Shown here: positions 1 through 8,879 of the stretch, one piece after another
How positions within the stretch are numbered: the stretch's first letter is position 1
How the letters are laid out: the number at the start of each line of letters is the position of its first letter
Source of the DNA: Melioribacteraceae bacterium
GTDB taxonomy: Bacteria; Bacteroidota; Ignavibacteria; Ignavibacteriales; Melioribacteraceae
Direction of reading: 5' to 3'
NCBI GenBank assembly: GCA_027013735.1
Contig: JALWGH010000198.1
Span: forward strand, 1-32,336
Length of the DNA stretch: 32,336 bases
Program-made: the position numbers and the translations under genes
The notes under the pieces: model-generated
Database searches by the model: none
Seen by the model: only the letters and a program-made list of their open reading frames with translations
What the model was told of the DNA's origin: nothing

Positions 1-98
1 TTATTTAAGTTAATAAGATAAATTTTAATTTTCTTTAATTAAATTTTTTGGTTTTTGTTCCCGAATTCCTGATTTAAAAACTTTTTAAGGTTTTTCAA

Positions 99-1307
99 AT
101 GACAAAAAAAATTTCTTTCTTATTGCTTTTTTTAATTTTAACAGGACAATCATTTTCACAGAGTAATAAAAAAACGGTTATGCAAGAATCTTTTCAAAAA
201 GAGCTGGACTCACTTAAGAGCGTTTATGCTCCCGATACGAGAACCGTGATCTTTGATTACGGAACGGTTAAAACAAAAGAAGGTAATTTATTTAAATTTA
301 AAACCAATTCACCCGATGCTTACAAAGCGGTGAAGGAAACAATAGCAAAATTAAAAGTGAAAGATGCAAAATGTGAATTGCTCCCTTCGGAAAATTTGAA
401 GGGCAAAAATTTTGCGGTTGCAACTCTTTCGGTTATTAATATGCGCACAAAGCCAAGGCACTCGGCGGAAATGGCTTCGCAGGCTTTGCTTGGCACTCCG
501 CTTAAAGTTTACGAAAAGAAAAACGGTTGGTATCGCATTCAAACGCCGGACAATTACATTGCTTGGACGGACGCAGACGCAATTGCTTTGTTTACCGAAA
601 AGGAAATGCAAGAATGGACTAAAGCTCCCAAAGTTATTTTTACTACTACTTACGGGTTTGCTTTTGCGGATTCTTCTCTCGGTTCCCCAAGGGTTTCCGA
701 CTTAACGGCAGGGGATATTCTAAAATTAACGGGCGAAAAGAAAGCGTTCTACGCAATCGAATTCCCTGACGGCAGAACCGGTTTCGTCCGCAAAAAGGAT
801 GCGAAAAAGTGGGACGAATGGTTAAACTCAAGAACATTAAGCGCGGGGGATATTATTTCCACGGCATTTCAATTTATGGGCGTTCCTTATTTGTGGGGTG
901 GAACTTCCCCGAAAGGTTTGGATTGCAGCGGGTTTGCCAAAACAGTTTATTACCTTAATGGAATTATTCTGCCAAGGGATGCTTCGCAACAAGTTCTTAC
1001 TGGGCAGGTTGTCCCGACAGACTCCGGTTACAAAAAATTCCAGCCGGGCGATTTATTGTTTTTCGGGAAAGCGGCAACCGATTCCACAAAAGAAAGAGTT
1101 ACCCACGTAGCAATTTACATTGGCGGCGGTGAATTTATTCACGCTTCCGGCAGGGTAAAGGTAAACAGTCTTGAGCCTAAAAGCCCGATTTTCAGCGCAT
1201 ACCGTTACAGAACATTTTTACACGCAAGAAGAATATTATCTTCAATAAATAAAAACGGAATTTTCAAAGTTCAAAACAACAAATTTTACAGAGGAGTTTT
1301 CAAATGA
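99..1307 (+). CDS. Exported NlpC/P60 family gamma-D-glutamyl endopeptidase (YkfC-like)
   Basis: A 402-aa protein with a Sec signal peptide (hydrophobic residues 5-20, cleavage near SQS). Two SH3b-like segments (about 104-165 and 175-238) precede a C-terminal NlpC/P60 domain (about 245-380). The cysteine-peptidase triad is visible: Cys276 in DCSGF, His336 in THVAIYIGGG and His348 in FIHASG. Family members with this SH3b-NlpC layout, such as Bacillus YkfC, cut the D-Glu to diamino-acid bond of muropeptides after a free N-terminal L-Ala. The ATG has a short AAGG 8 nt upstream. The stop overlaps the start of the next gene (ATGA), so the two are translationally coupled. The neighbour is a dipeptide epimerase, as in the ykf operon, which supports a role in recycling or degrading cell-wall peptides. 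Exact substrate specificity is inferred. Confidence 0.92.
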   Translation: MTKKISFLLLFLILTGQSFSQSNKKTVMQESFQKELDSLKSVYAPDTRTVIFDYGTVKTKEGNLFKFKTNSPDAYKAVKETIAKLKVKDAKCELLPSENLKGKNFAVATLSVINMRTKPRHSAEMASQALLGTPLKVYEKKNGWYRIQTPDNYIAWTDADAIALFTEKEMQEWTKAPKVIFTTTYGFAFADSSLGSPRVSDLTAGDILKLTGEKKAFYAIEFPDGRTGFVRKKDAKKWDEWLNSRTLSAGDIISTAFQFMGVPYLWGGTSPKGLDCSGFAKTVYYLNGIILPRDASQQVLTGQVVPTDSGYKKFQPGDLLFFGKAATDSTKERVTHVAIYIGGGEFIHASGRVKVNSLEPKSPIFSAYRYRTFLHARRILSSINKNGIFKVQNNKFYRGVFK

Positions 1308-2449
1308 AACAGAATCGCAGAGAATTTCTTAAAAGGAGTCTTATTGCAGGAACGGCTCTTTCGGTTGCAAACCCGCTAAAAATTTTTTCAGAAGAAGGAA
1401 AGGGAAAAATGTCAAACGGTAAACTTAATTTTAGCTTCAAACCTTACACTTTGCATTTGAAGCATGTTTTTACAATTGCTACTAATTCCAGAACCACAAC
1501 TCCCGTGATGTTAACGAAAATAGAATACGAAGGCGTTGTCGGTTACGGCGAGGCTTCGATGCCTCCTTATTTGGGCGAATCCCACAAAACCGCTACCGAA
1601 TTTTTAAGCAAAGTGGATTTGTCCCAATTTAAAGATCCGTTCCAAACGGAAGATATTCTTGAATACGTCGATTCGATTGCCCCGGGAAATCCCGCCGCCA
1701 AAGCAAGCGTTGATATTGCTCTTTACGATTTGGTTGGAAAATTATTGGGCAAACCGTGGTACAAGATTTGGGGCTACGATAAATCAAAAACTCCTTACAC
1801 TTCCTACACAATAGGTATTGACACTCCCGAAGTTGTTCGTCAAAAAGTTAAAGAAGCCGCGCCGTACAAAATCCTTAAAGTTAAGCTCGGACGAGGCACG
1901 GACAAACAGATGATTGAAACAATCCGCTCGGTAACCGACAAACCGATTTGCGTTGACGTAAACCAAGGGTGGAAAGACAAGCATTTTGCTTTGGATATGA
2001 TTTATTGGCTGAAAGAGAAAAACGTTGAATTTGTTGAACAACCGATGCCGAAAACTCAAATTGACGATATGGCTTGGCTTACCGAGCACAGCCCGCTCCC
2101 TACAATGGGTGACGAAGCAGTGCAAAGAATTCCCGATGTCGTAAAAGCTCACGGTGTTTATTCAGGTATTAATATTAAGCTAATGAAATGTACCGGAATG
2201 CGGGAAGCTCACAAAATGCTTAACCTTGCGCGCTCGCTCGGAATGAAAGTAATGATTGGATGTATGACGGAAACTTCTTGCGCTATTTCCGCCGCCGCAC
2301 AACTTTCTCCCGAGGTGGACTGGGCGGATTTGGACGGAAACCTCTTGATTAGCAACGACCCGTTCGAAGGCGTTAAAGTAGTTGACGGCAAAATAACGCT
2401 CAACGAATATCCCGGCATCGGACTGAAACCTAAGAATTACAAAATTTAA
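1304..2449 (+). CDS. Tat-exported dipeptide epimerase (L-Ala-D/L-Glu type), enolase superfamily
   Basis: A 381-aa enolase-superfamily protein of the muconate-lactonizing subgroup. Catalytic features are intact: the KVK motif with Lys194, metal ligands Asp218 (VDVNQ), Glu245 (VEQP) and Asp270 (GDEA), the opposing Lys292 (IKL), and a DxD pair (Asp342, Asp344) that in Ala-Glu epimerases binds the substrate ammonium group. Family knowledge says it interconverts L-Ala-D-Glu and L-Ala-L-Glu. The N-terminus reads NRREFLKRS followed by a hydrophobic stretch, a twin-arginine signal, so this copy should be folded in the cytoplasm and exported. It is coupled to the upstream NlpC/P60 peptidase (ATGA overlap, GGAG 8 nt before the ATG), which would produce its substrate. 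Other dipeptides are possible substrates. Confidence 0.9.
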   Translation: MKQNRREFLKRSLIAGTALSVANPLKIFSEEGKGKMSNGKLNFSFKPYTLHLKHVFTIATNSRTTTPVMLTKIEYEGVVGYGEASMPPYLGESHKTATEFLSKVDLSQFKDPFQTEDILEYVDSIAPGNPAAKASVDIALYDLVGKLLGKPWYKIWGYDKSKTPYTSYTIGIDTPEVVRQKVKEAAPYKILKVKLGRGTDKQMIETIRSVTDKPICVDVNQGWKDKHFALDMIYWLKEKNVEFVEQPMPKTQIDDMAWLTEHSPLPTMGDEAVQRIPDVVKAHGVYSGINIKLMKCTGMREAHKMLNLARSLGMKVMIGCMTETSCAISAAAQLSPEVDWADLDGNLLISNDPFEGVKVVDGKITLNEYPGIGLKPKNYKI

Positions 2450-2564
2450 AGTCCGGCAAGGTTTAAATGCCCCGTGTTTTTGAACCTTGATTTTGCATTT
2501 GGATTACATTTGCTGACCCCGAGTTTCGGCTCGGGAAGTTAATTAGAAAAAGTGTTTTATTGAC

Positions 2565-2652
2565 AACTCACCCCCATTCCCCCTCCCTTACTAAGGGAGG
2601 GGGATAAAAGTTGCGTCAGAATTTTCAAGTTGGCTTGAAGAGGGGGAGAGTT
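2565..2652. repeat. MITE/REP-like palindromic element
   Basis: An 88-bp non-coding element. Its ends are imperfect inverted repeats: AACTCACCCCC at 2565-2575 and GGGGGAGAGTT at 2642-2652 (10 of 11 pair). Inside lies a perfect 12-bp inverted repeat with a 1-nt centre (2579-2590 and 2592-2603, CCCCCTCCCTTA and its complement). It is the only G/C-tract DNA in an otherwise AT-rich gap of 372 bp (2450-2821). It could also fold as a terminator for the upstream operon, but no U-tract follows. Confidence 0.6.
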
Positions 2653-2748
2653 CGAAGTAAAATGTAGAGCGACTTTGACAAAAAGAGTAAGTATTTTTGT
2701 TGCCGGATTTAAACTTTTAGCGTTTGTTAGTAAAAAATCAAAATTATT

Positions 2749-2766
2749 TTGGCGCGATTCTTGAGC
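2749..2766 (+). promoter_or_regulatory. Sigma54-like promoter motif upstream of GH9 gene
   Basis: TTGGCGCGATTCTTGAGC lies 55 nt before the GH9 start codon. It matches the sigma54 -24/-12 pattern (TGGCAC-N5-TTGC) except for G at one -24 position and A instead of C at -12. A near-identical 18-mer (15 of 18 identical) lies at 4557-4574 before the next transcription unit. Function is inferred from the consensus and the recurrence. Confidence 0.45.
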
Positions 2767-2821
2767 GAAATTGTAAAAGATGAATAAAAATCGTTAAAAA
2801 ACGTTGGAGGAATGAGATAAA

Positions 2822-4471
2822 GTGAAAAGGATTAAAACTGCCGTTTTGCTTTTAATGGTTTTAAGCTCTGCTTCCGTTTGGGGAAGGCAAAAGGTTTTTA
2901 TTCGCGCCAATCAACAAGGTTATTTACCAAATGATATTAAAACATTTCTCGTTATTTCCGTTAATAAATTAACTTCTCAAAAATTTAATGTCCTGAATTT
3001 TTACGGCGACAATGTTGTTTACAGCGGAAAACTAAAGTTAACGGGCAAAAAGAGCGGTAATTTTAATTTTATTTACGAAGGAGATTTTTCTTCGTTAAAA
3101 AAGGAAGGAACTTTTTACATTTCCGCCGGCAAAACACATTCCTATTCATTTAAGATAGGCGAAAAAATTTTCAACCCCGTTGTTGATTCCCTAATGCAAT
3201 TCTTCAGAGTGCAGCGCTGCGGTTACACGCATCCTTATTTTCACAAAACTTGCCACATTGCGGATGCTACAAGTTTAATAATTAATGGAAAAAAAATAAA
3301 CAAAAAGTTCGATGTTACAGGCGGCTGGCACGACGCAGGGGACTACGTGAAGTTCTTAAACACTACCGCTTTCACAACTTATTTGATGTTATTTGCTTAC
3401 GATTTTGATCCCATTAAATTCGGTTTTGACGACGACAAAGACGGCGTGCCGGATATTCTTGCGGAAGCAAAAATCGGCTTGGATTGGTTACAGCGTGCAG
3501 TTTACAAAAAATACAAACTCGTTACTCAGGTTCAGGATTTGCGTGACCACGATGTAGGCTGGAGAATGCCGGAGAATGACCCTCTTGCCTTCGACAGACC
3601 CGCATTTATTGGAATAGGTAAGAACTTAGTGGGGATTTACACTGCCACTATGGCGCTTGCTTCCAGAATTTGGAGATTGAGATTTAATTACGACGAATAT
3701 GCCGATAAGTGTTTGACTGATGCCGAAAACATTTTTTCCGTAAGGAATAACGTCCCCGATGTGGACAGCAGCGGAACGGGAATGTACATTGATAGTAAGT
3801 ACAAAGCTAAACTTGCTTTGGGCGCCGTGGAGCTTTATTTAACCAATAGAAAACCGGAACTTTTGGACGAAGCAAAAAAATTAGCCCGCGAAGCCGGCTC
3901 GGATTATTGGTGGAGCTGGGGAGATATTAATGTTTTAGCCGATTATCGTTTGGCAAGAATCGATACTTCGTTTAGGCAATACATTCGTCAAAATTTGGAG
4001 CGTTTTGTTAAAACTAGCAAAACCCACGCCTTTGGCGAAGGAACGGATTACACGTGGGGAACAAATAACACTTTGCTTGGCGTTTCTCTTCAGGCAATTT
4101 TGTGGAAGAATTTAACGGGAGATTCCTCGTACGACACGCTTTCTTGCATTCAAAGGGATTACGTGTTAGGACGGAATCCCTGGGGAATCAGCTTTATTTC
4201 AAAAATAGGAAAGGATTACACGGAGAATTTCCATCATCAGGTAGCTTATTTCCGGCACGGTTATTTGCCCGGTGGATTTGCAGCCGGACCGATTAAGAAG
4301 AAAATCTACGAAAAATACAAAATACATTTTACCACTACTGACAGATTTGCTTTCTTCCAACCGGATTCGGTAATTTACAGAGACGACAGGAACGATTACC
4401 TCACGAACGAACCTACAATTGTGGGCAATGCAACGGCAGTGTTCGTTTTCGGTTACTATTCGAACAGGTGA
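2822..4471 (+). CDS. Secreted glycoside hydrolase family 9 (endoglucanase-like)
   Basis: A 549-aa protein with a signal peptide (1-21), an N-terminal Ig-like CelD_N domain (about 23-113) and a GH9 (alpha/alpha)6 catalytic domain (about 120-547). Visible GH9 landmarks are GGWHDAGDYVKF with Asp171 and Asp174 (base), YVLGRNPWG, HHQ (471-473), PGGFAAGP and the catalytic acid Glu530 in TNEPTIVGNATAVF. Family members cleave beta-1,4-glucans by inversion. The start is GTG at 2822: GGAGG at 2806-2810 is well placed, and the ATG at 2812 opens a two-codon frame only. It stands alone between two gaps, but it shares an upstream sigma54-like motif with the exopolysaccharide-like unit downstream. It may therefore act on the polymer made there, as the GH8 enzyme BcsZ does for cellulose. 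That link is inference. No dockerin or carbohydrate-binding module is seen. Confidence 0.92.
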   Translation: MKRIKTAVLLLMVLSSASVWGRQKVFIRANQQGYLPNDIKTFLVISVNKLTSQKFNVLNFYGDNVVYSGKLKLTGKKSGNFNFIYEGDFSSLKKEGTFYISAGKTHSYSFKIGEKIFNPVVDSLMQFFRVQRCGYTHPYFHKTCHIADATSLIINGKKINKKFDVTGGWHDAGDYVKFLNTTAFTTYLMLFAYDFDPIKFGFDDDKDGVPDILAEAKIGLDWLQRAVYKKYKLVTQVQDLRDHDVGWRMPENDPLAFDRPAFIGIGKNLVGIYTATMALASRIWRLRFNYDEYADKCLTDAENIFSVRNNVPDVDSSGTGMYIDSKYKAKLALGAVELYLTNRKPELLDEAKKLAREAGSDYWWSWGDINVLADYRLARIDTSFRQYIRQNLERFVKTSKTHAFGEGTDYTWGTNNTLLGVSLQAILWKNLTGDSSYDTLSCIQRDYVLGRNPWGISFISKIGKDYTENFHHQVAYFRHGYLPGGFAAGPIKKKIYEKYKIHFTTTDRFAFFQPDSVIYRDDRNDYLTNEPTIVGNATAVFVFGYYSNR

Positions 4472-4556
4472 GAGTGTTTCGTTCTGAACTCTAATCTCAT
4501 TTTGACGCAATTGAAGAATAATCGGATTGAAAATTTTATTAAAAACTAAAGATTTC

Positions 4557-4574
4557 TTGGCACGATAGTTGAGC
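4557..4574 (+). promoter_or_regulatory. Sigma54-like promoter motif upstream of polysaccharide unit
   Basis: TTGGCACGATAGTTGAGC lies 37 nt before the ATG of the KaiC-like gene. It contains TGGCACG and TTGAG at sigma54 -24/-12 spacing, with A instead of the usual C at -12. It is the second copy of the 18-mer found at 2749-2766, and no other copy was noticed in the window. Confidence 0.5.
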
Positions 4575-4611
4575 TTAATGAAGCTGGGAATAGAATGAGG
4601 AAAAAATAAAA

Positions 4612-5892
4612 ATGTCTGGAATTTTAAAATTAATACAGTCGGGCTTTCCGCTGATAGACCAAAATTGGGGCGGTATTTACCGAGGCGGAAGTTACGTCCT
4701 GATAGGACCGAGAAAGTCCGGCAGAACACTGATTGGCTTGCAGTTTGCAATGGAATCTGCAAAATCGAACGAAGTTTGTCTTTATTTTACGAATATGAGA
4801 CCCAAGGATTTAATGATACAAGCTTCTTCGATAAACTTTGATATTCAATCTTATATGAATCAAAATTTGATTATTGTTGTCCGTGTGGCTTCGCCGGACG
4901 AAATTTATCAAACGCACGACCCCGACAGGTATTTGGTTGAATATCTTAACGACATTGTAACCGTAGTAAATCATTACAATCCTGCACGAATAGTTTTCGA
5001 CGAATTAACACCCTACATTGGTTTTAACAACTTGATGCTGTTGAGGGAATCTTTTGTGCACACGCTTGAATCCATTGAGGACAGGGACATCACAAGCTTT
5101 TTCATCTTAGGCGAACCTGCCACGCAAAGGGCACAGGAAATTGTGGACACAATAACCAACGAAGTTACGGGAATTATTTTCTTAAAGAAAAGTGTTAATC
5201 TTCTTGACGGGAAATTCCACGGTGGAATTGCTACGATTATTCCCAATGTGGGGCACACTGAAGGACAATTTTCCGCAGAATACGTTATTGAACCTTTTAA
5301 AGGAGTTACCATTCGCGTGCCGGAACCTAAGCCGATGCCCAAAGAAGAAACAATGAACGGCTATAGCCCGATGAAAGAAGCCGAGAAAAGAATCGAAGAA
5401 GTAAATAGAACAAATTCCGAAACGAAATCCGAAATTTTGGGCGAGGCGATTTCTTACAATAAAAATGATTTTATGTTGATTTTGAACAATCAAATTGCTT
5501 TGTACAAAAGTACGGGTAAAAAATTTCAAGTGATTGCATTCAGAGTTGACCCCGTTGCCGAAGTTACGGGTTTGTTGACTAAGGACGATTTGCTGGCGGC
5601 TATTAAAAAGGCAACTACTAAAAAAGAAAAGATGTGTGAAGTTGGTAATAAGATTCTTGTCCTTCAATTACGTGGCTCTGCCGATAGTATCATTGAATTG
5701 ATGAATAATGTTGCCAAAAGTTTGCCTGTAAACGACCCGAATAAATTAAAGCAAATGTTAGATGCTATTACGGTACATTTTAAAGAAGTTAACGAAGGTA
5801 TTGACAAAGCGGAAGACATAATGGAAGAACTTCTTTTGGAAGGTGGAGAAGAAAGTTCGTTTTATCTTCCTTTAAGTAAATATTTGGGGTAA
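4612..5892 (+). CDS. KaiC/RecA-like ATPase-fold protein with possible degenerate GGDEF-like C-terminal domain
   Basis: A 426-aa soluble protein. Residues 1-235 resemble a KaiC-type RecA fold: a P-loop-like GPRKSGRT at 32-39, in which the usual Lys is Arg38, and a Walker B-like RIVFDEL with Asp130-Glu131. A charged linker (about 236-280) follows. Residues 284-395 have the alternating pattern of a nucleotide-cyclase fold: LTKDDLLAAIKKAT, then KKEKMCEVGNKILVLQLRG where an active diguanylate cyclase would have its GGDEF loop. This similarity is by eye only; the loop reads EVGNK, so cyclase activity is not expected. The ATG has GAGG 11 nt upstream. The stop overlaps the next ATG (TAATG), which couples it to the TPR/outer-membrane gene. 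A regulatory or assembly role in polysaccharide export is inferred from context. Confidence 0.7.
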   Translation: MSGILKLIQSGFPLIDQNWGGIYRGGSYVLIGPRKSGRTLIGLQFAMESAKSNEVCLYFTNMRPKDLMIQASSINFDIQSYMNQNLIIVVRVASPDEIYQTHDPDRYLVEYLNDIVTVVNHYNPARIVFDELTPYIGFNNLMLLRESFVHTLESIEDRDITSFFILGEPATQRAQEIVDTITNEVTGIIFLKKSVNLLDGKFHGGIATIIPNVGHTEGQFSAEYVIEPFKGVTIRVPEPKPMPKEETMNGYSPMKEAEKRIEEVNRTNSETKSEILGEAISYNKNDFMLILNNQIALYKSTGKKFQVIAFRVDPVAEVTGLLTKDDLLAAIKKATTKKEKMCEVGNKILVLQLRGSADSIIELMNNVAKSLPVNDPNKLKQMLDAITVHFKEVNEGIDKAEDIMEELLLEGGEESSFYLPLSKYLG

Positions 5893-8759
5893 TGAAAAAT
5901 GTACTTTACATAGCGTTACTGTTTTTGTTTGTTTTTACTAATTTACCTGCTCAGCGTAAATTAGAGGGTATTAAGCGCGAAGCTCTGCTCCACATGCAAA
6001 ACGGACGATACGGCGATGCAATTGACCTGCTGAATAAATATGTTTCGGGCGATCCGCGTAATCCGGAAGGTTATTATCTTCGAGGACTTTGTTGGGAAAA
6101 GAGAAAACAGTATTTCAATGCCGTAATAGATTACCGTCGTGCGTTAAAATTAAACCCTAATTACACAGAAGCAAGAAAAGCTCACGAAAGAGTCATTAAA
6201 GTCTGGTACGATATTCTGCTTAGGGAAATTGAAGGCTACAAAAGGGAAATAGCAATAAATCCCGATAATCCTTACAATTATTTGGAAATCGGAAAACGTT
6301 ACCGCTGGATGGAAGAATGGGAAATGGCGGAAAGGTGGTACGACAAATATTTGGCGCGCGATAAGAATGCCTCTCCCGATGAAATAATCCGTTACACAAT
6401 TATTTTGACGAAAACAAGGCACATTAAAAAAGGGGAGAGAATCCTAAAAATTTATGTTAAACGCTATCCCGAAGACTGGAGACTGTGGAGCCGTTACGGC
6501 TATTTTACGCTTTGGCTGGGGAAGAATAAAATTGCCGAAAAAGCATTTTTAAAAGCTCTAAGTTTCAAACCTTTCTTTCAAGAAGCGCTTGACGGACTTG
6601 ACTTGGCAAGAAGAAACGGATATGTTACTCTTTACCAACAAAATTACGACAGGGTAAAACGTGAATATCCGATTGACAGGGATTACAGAATTCTTAAGAA
6701 AAATCCCAACGATGATGCGACACGTTTTAGATTAGTAGAAGAATTAGCTGCTGCCAAAAGGTACGAGGAGGCTTATCAGCAATTATTGATTTTAAAAGAC
6801 AAACACGAAAACGAGCAGTATTTCCAATCCCTTTGGGATGATGTTACAAAAAAACGAAGTGATTATTACGAAAATAAAATTGCCGAAGCACTTTCGATTT
6901 TGCAACAGGATTCTTTAAATAGCAAAGCAATTAGAAATGTTGCCCAATATTACTCAAACCTCGAGGCTTATCCAGAAGCGGAAGAAATACTTGAAAAATA
7001 TGTGAAATCAAATCCTACCGATTACGAAACCCGTTATTTGTACGCAAAGGTTTTGTCATTGGATGGCAAATTCGAAGAGGCTCTGAATCAAATAGACACT
7101 GTGCTTATTTACAATGATATCGAGCCAAAATATAATTTGCTTGCAGGACAGCTGAACGTTTGGTCGAACCACGATTTGAACGCCGCGGGGAAATATTTAC
7201 AAAAAGTTTTGGATGACCAGCCGAATAATATTTACGCCCTTATTGCAATGGGTACCCTTGCCTTTCAGAAAGACAGCCTTGCCAAAGCGGAAGAATTTGC
7301 TAAACGTGCCGAAGCAATTCAACCGGATAATAAAGAATTGCAAGAGTTGAAATCAATGATTGATCTCGAAAAGGTAAGACAAAAAGAACAAGAATATGTA
7401 AAAGAATTAAATCAGGGGAGAGAATTAGCTAAAAAAGGCGATTGCGTGGATGCAATCCCTTATTATGAAAATTATCTGAATAAATATCCCGATAACGATA
7501 ATGTTGAATTGGAACTTGCTGACGTTTATTTGTGTGCAAAACAGTTTAATGACGCCCTCGATATTTACAACAAAATTTTAGAGAGGGAATACGACATATC
7601 TGTTGAAAAAAGAAAGGCAAAAGCACTTTTCTGGATGGGAGATACTACTCAATCCTTAGCTTTATTGGAAAAATTACATTTGCAAGATCCCAACGATATG
7701 GAAATCGAGCTTTATTTAGGTGATGCTTACGCTCGTGTTCACAATTACAGGATGGCTCGCGATATTTATTACGATTTGAAAGACAAAGCGCCCAAATCAT
7801 ATATTATTGAACAAAGAATAAATTGGCTTCCGCCGGAATATCGTCGTATCGGATTTTTAGGCTCGGTGTGGTCAACACTGACAAATTATTTGTTCTCTTA
7901 CATGGTAATTTCTCCAATGGCGAGCTATTTTAACGATAACTTGGGCTTTGAGTATTATTACGGCGGAACGGGATTGGAAATTGGTGTCGCAAAACTTTTT
8001 AGCGTTGGAGGAACTTGGTACAGGGGTGCTATTGCAAATCAATACGATAGAGTGAATTTTACAACCGTTAAAGGAGATTTGTTTTTCCGCCCGATGAAAT
8101 CAATGTTAGTTACATTGGGCTATGGTAGAATGTACGCTCCGTACAGAATAGACCAGCCTATTTACGAAGGCAGCATTCGTTACAATCCGTTGAAAGATTT
8201 GGCTGTTTCATTGAATTATCTGCATTCGGATGCGTCGGTTATTCTTTACTCACCGAGTTTGGTAAATGTAAGAATTCCTGCAAATGATTTGATTTTTAAG
8301 GCAAAATACCAAATAAGACAAAAGTTACAATTTAGAATAAATTACACATTTATTTGGACTGACAATAATAATTTTGAGCCCCGCAATTTCGGTAATCTTT
8401 TTTCTTTTAGAATCGGGCGGGCATTTCGCCCCGATTTTGTTGCGGGCTATGAATATTACTTCGGAGATTTTTACTGGAATAGCGGATATTATTACACTCC
8501 GCAGTCATTTGTTTCCCATTCGCTTTGGGGCGAGTGGGAAGTTTACAGAACTTCACTCTGGTTGTTCAGGCTCGAAGGGAAAATCGGATATGTGATTCGT
8601 AGTGATTACATCGTAAGAGAAATACAAGCGGAAGCACGTTACAATATTTTGAAAAATCTTTACGTGGCTGCTACGGCATTTTTGGGCAGCACAATTAGGG
8701 AAAATGTCTCTTACAGCTCGGGTTCTTTTTTCATAAATTTGTTTTGGTCGTTGTATTAA
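5892..8759 (+). CDS. TPR-rich periplasmic/outer-membrane protein with C-terminal YaiO-like beta-barrel, polysaccharide export candidate
   Basis: A 955-aa protein with a signal peptide (about 1-20). TPR repeats run from about 24 to 630, with classic phrases such as GDAIDLLNKYVSGDPRNPEGYYLRG near the start and paired A/Y/P helices throughout. Residues about 655-955 are rich in aromatic, alternating beta-strands and end in FINLFWSLY, an aromatic-ended outer-membrane insertion signal. This TPR-plus-barrel plan is that of PgaA, BcsC or the AlgK/AlgE pair: periplasmic TPRs gather a nascent polysaccharide and the barrel secretes it. Its position before a processive family-2 glycosyltransferase supports that reading. 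It overlaps the previous gene by one base. The polymer exported is unknown. Confidence 0.85.
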   Translation: MKNVLYIALLFLFVFTNLPAQRKLEGIKREALLHMQNGRYGDAIDLLNKYVSGDPRNPEGYYLRGLCWEKRKQYFNAVIDYRRALKLNPNYTEARKAHERVIKVWYDILLREIEGYKREIAINPDNPYNYLEIGKRYRWMEEWEMAERWYDKYLARDKNASPDEIIRYTIILTKTRHIKKGERILKIYVKRYPEDWRLWSRYGYFTLWLGKNKIAEKAFLKALSFKPFFQEALDGLDLARRNGYVTLYQQNYDRVKREYPIDRDYRILKKNPNDDATRFRLVEELAAAKRYEEAYQQLLILKDKHENEQYFQSLWDDVTKKRSDYYENKIAEALSILQQDSLNSKAIRNVAQYYSNLEAYPEAEEILEKYVKSNPTDYETRYLYAKVLSLDGKFEEALNQIDTVLIYNDIEPKYNLLAGQLNVWSNHDLNAAGKYLQKVLDDQPNNIYALIAMGTLAFQKDSLAKAEEFAKRAEAIQPDNKELQELKSMIDLEKVRQKEQEYVKELNQGRELAKKGDCVDAIPYYENYLNKYPDNDNVELELADVYLCAKQFNDALDIYNKILEREYDISVEKRKAKALFWMGDTTQSLALLEKLHLQDPNDMEIELYLGDAYARVHNYRMARDIYYDLKDKAPKSYIIEQRINWLPPEYRRIGFLGSVWSTLTNYLFSYMVISPMASYFNDNLGFEYYYGGTGLEIGVAKLFSVGGTWYRGAIANQYDRVNFTTVKGDLFFRPMKSMLVTLGYGRMYAPYRIDQPIYEGSIRYNPLKDLAVSLNYLHSDASVILYSPSLVNVRIPANDLIFKAKYQIRQKLQFRINYTFIWTDNNNFEPRNFGNLFSFRIGRAFRPDFVAGYEYYFGDFYWNSGYYYTPQSFVSHSLWGEWEVYRTSLWLFRLEGKIGYVIRSDYIVREIQAEARYNILKNLYVAATAFLGSTIRENVSYSSGSFFINLFWSLY

Positions 8760-8879
8760 GAAACATTGTTTTAGCAATTACTTTAGATGTATTTAGTAAC
8801 TCTTTTTATTGCAACGATTTAAATAAAATGTTATATTACAGATAGATTATTAGGATTTATTAAAATAACGGGATTAAAT

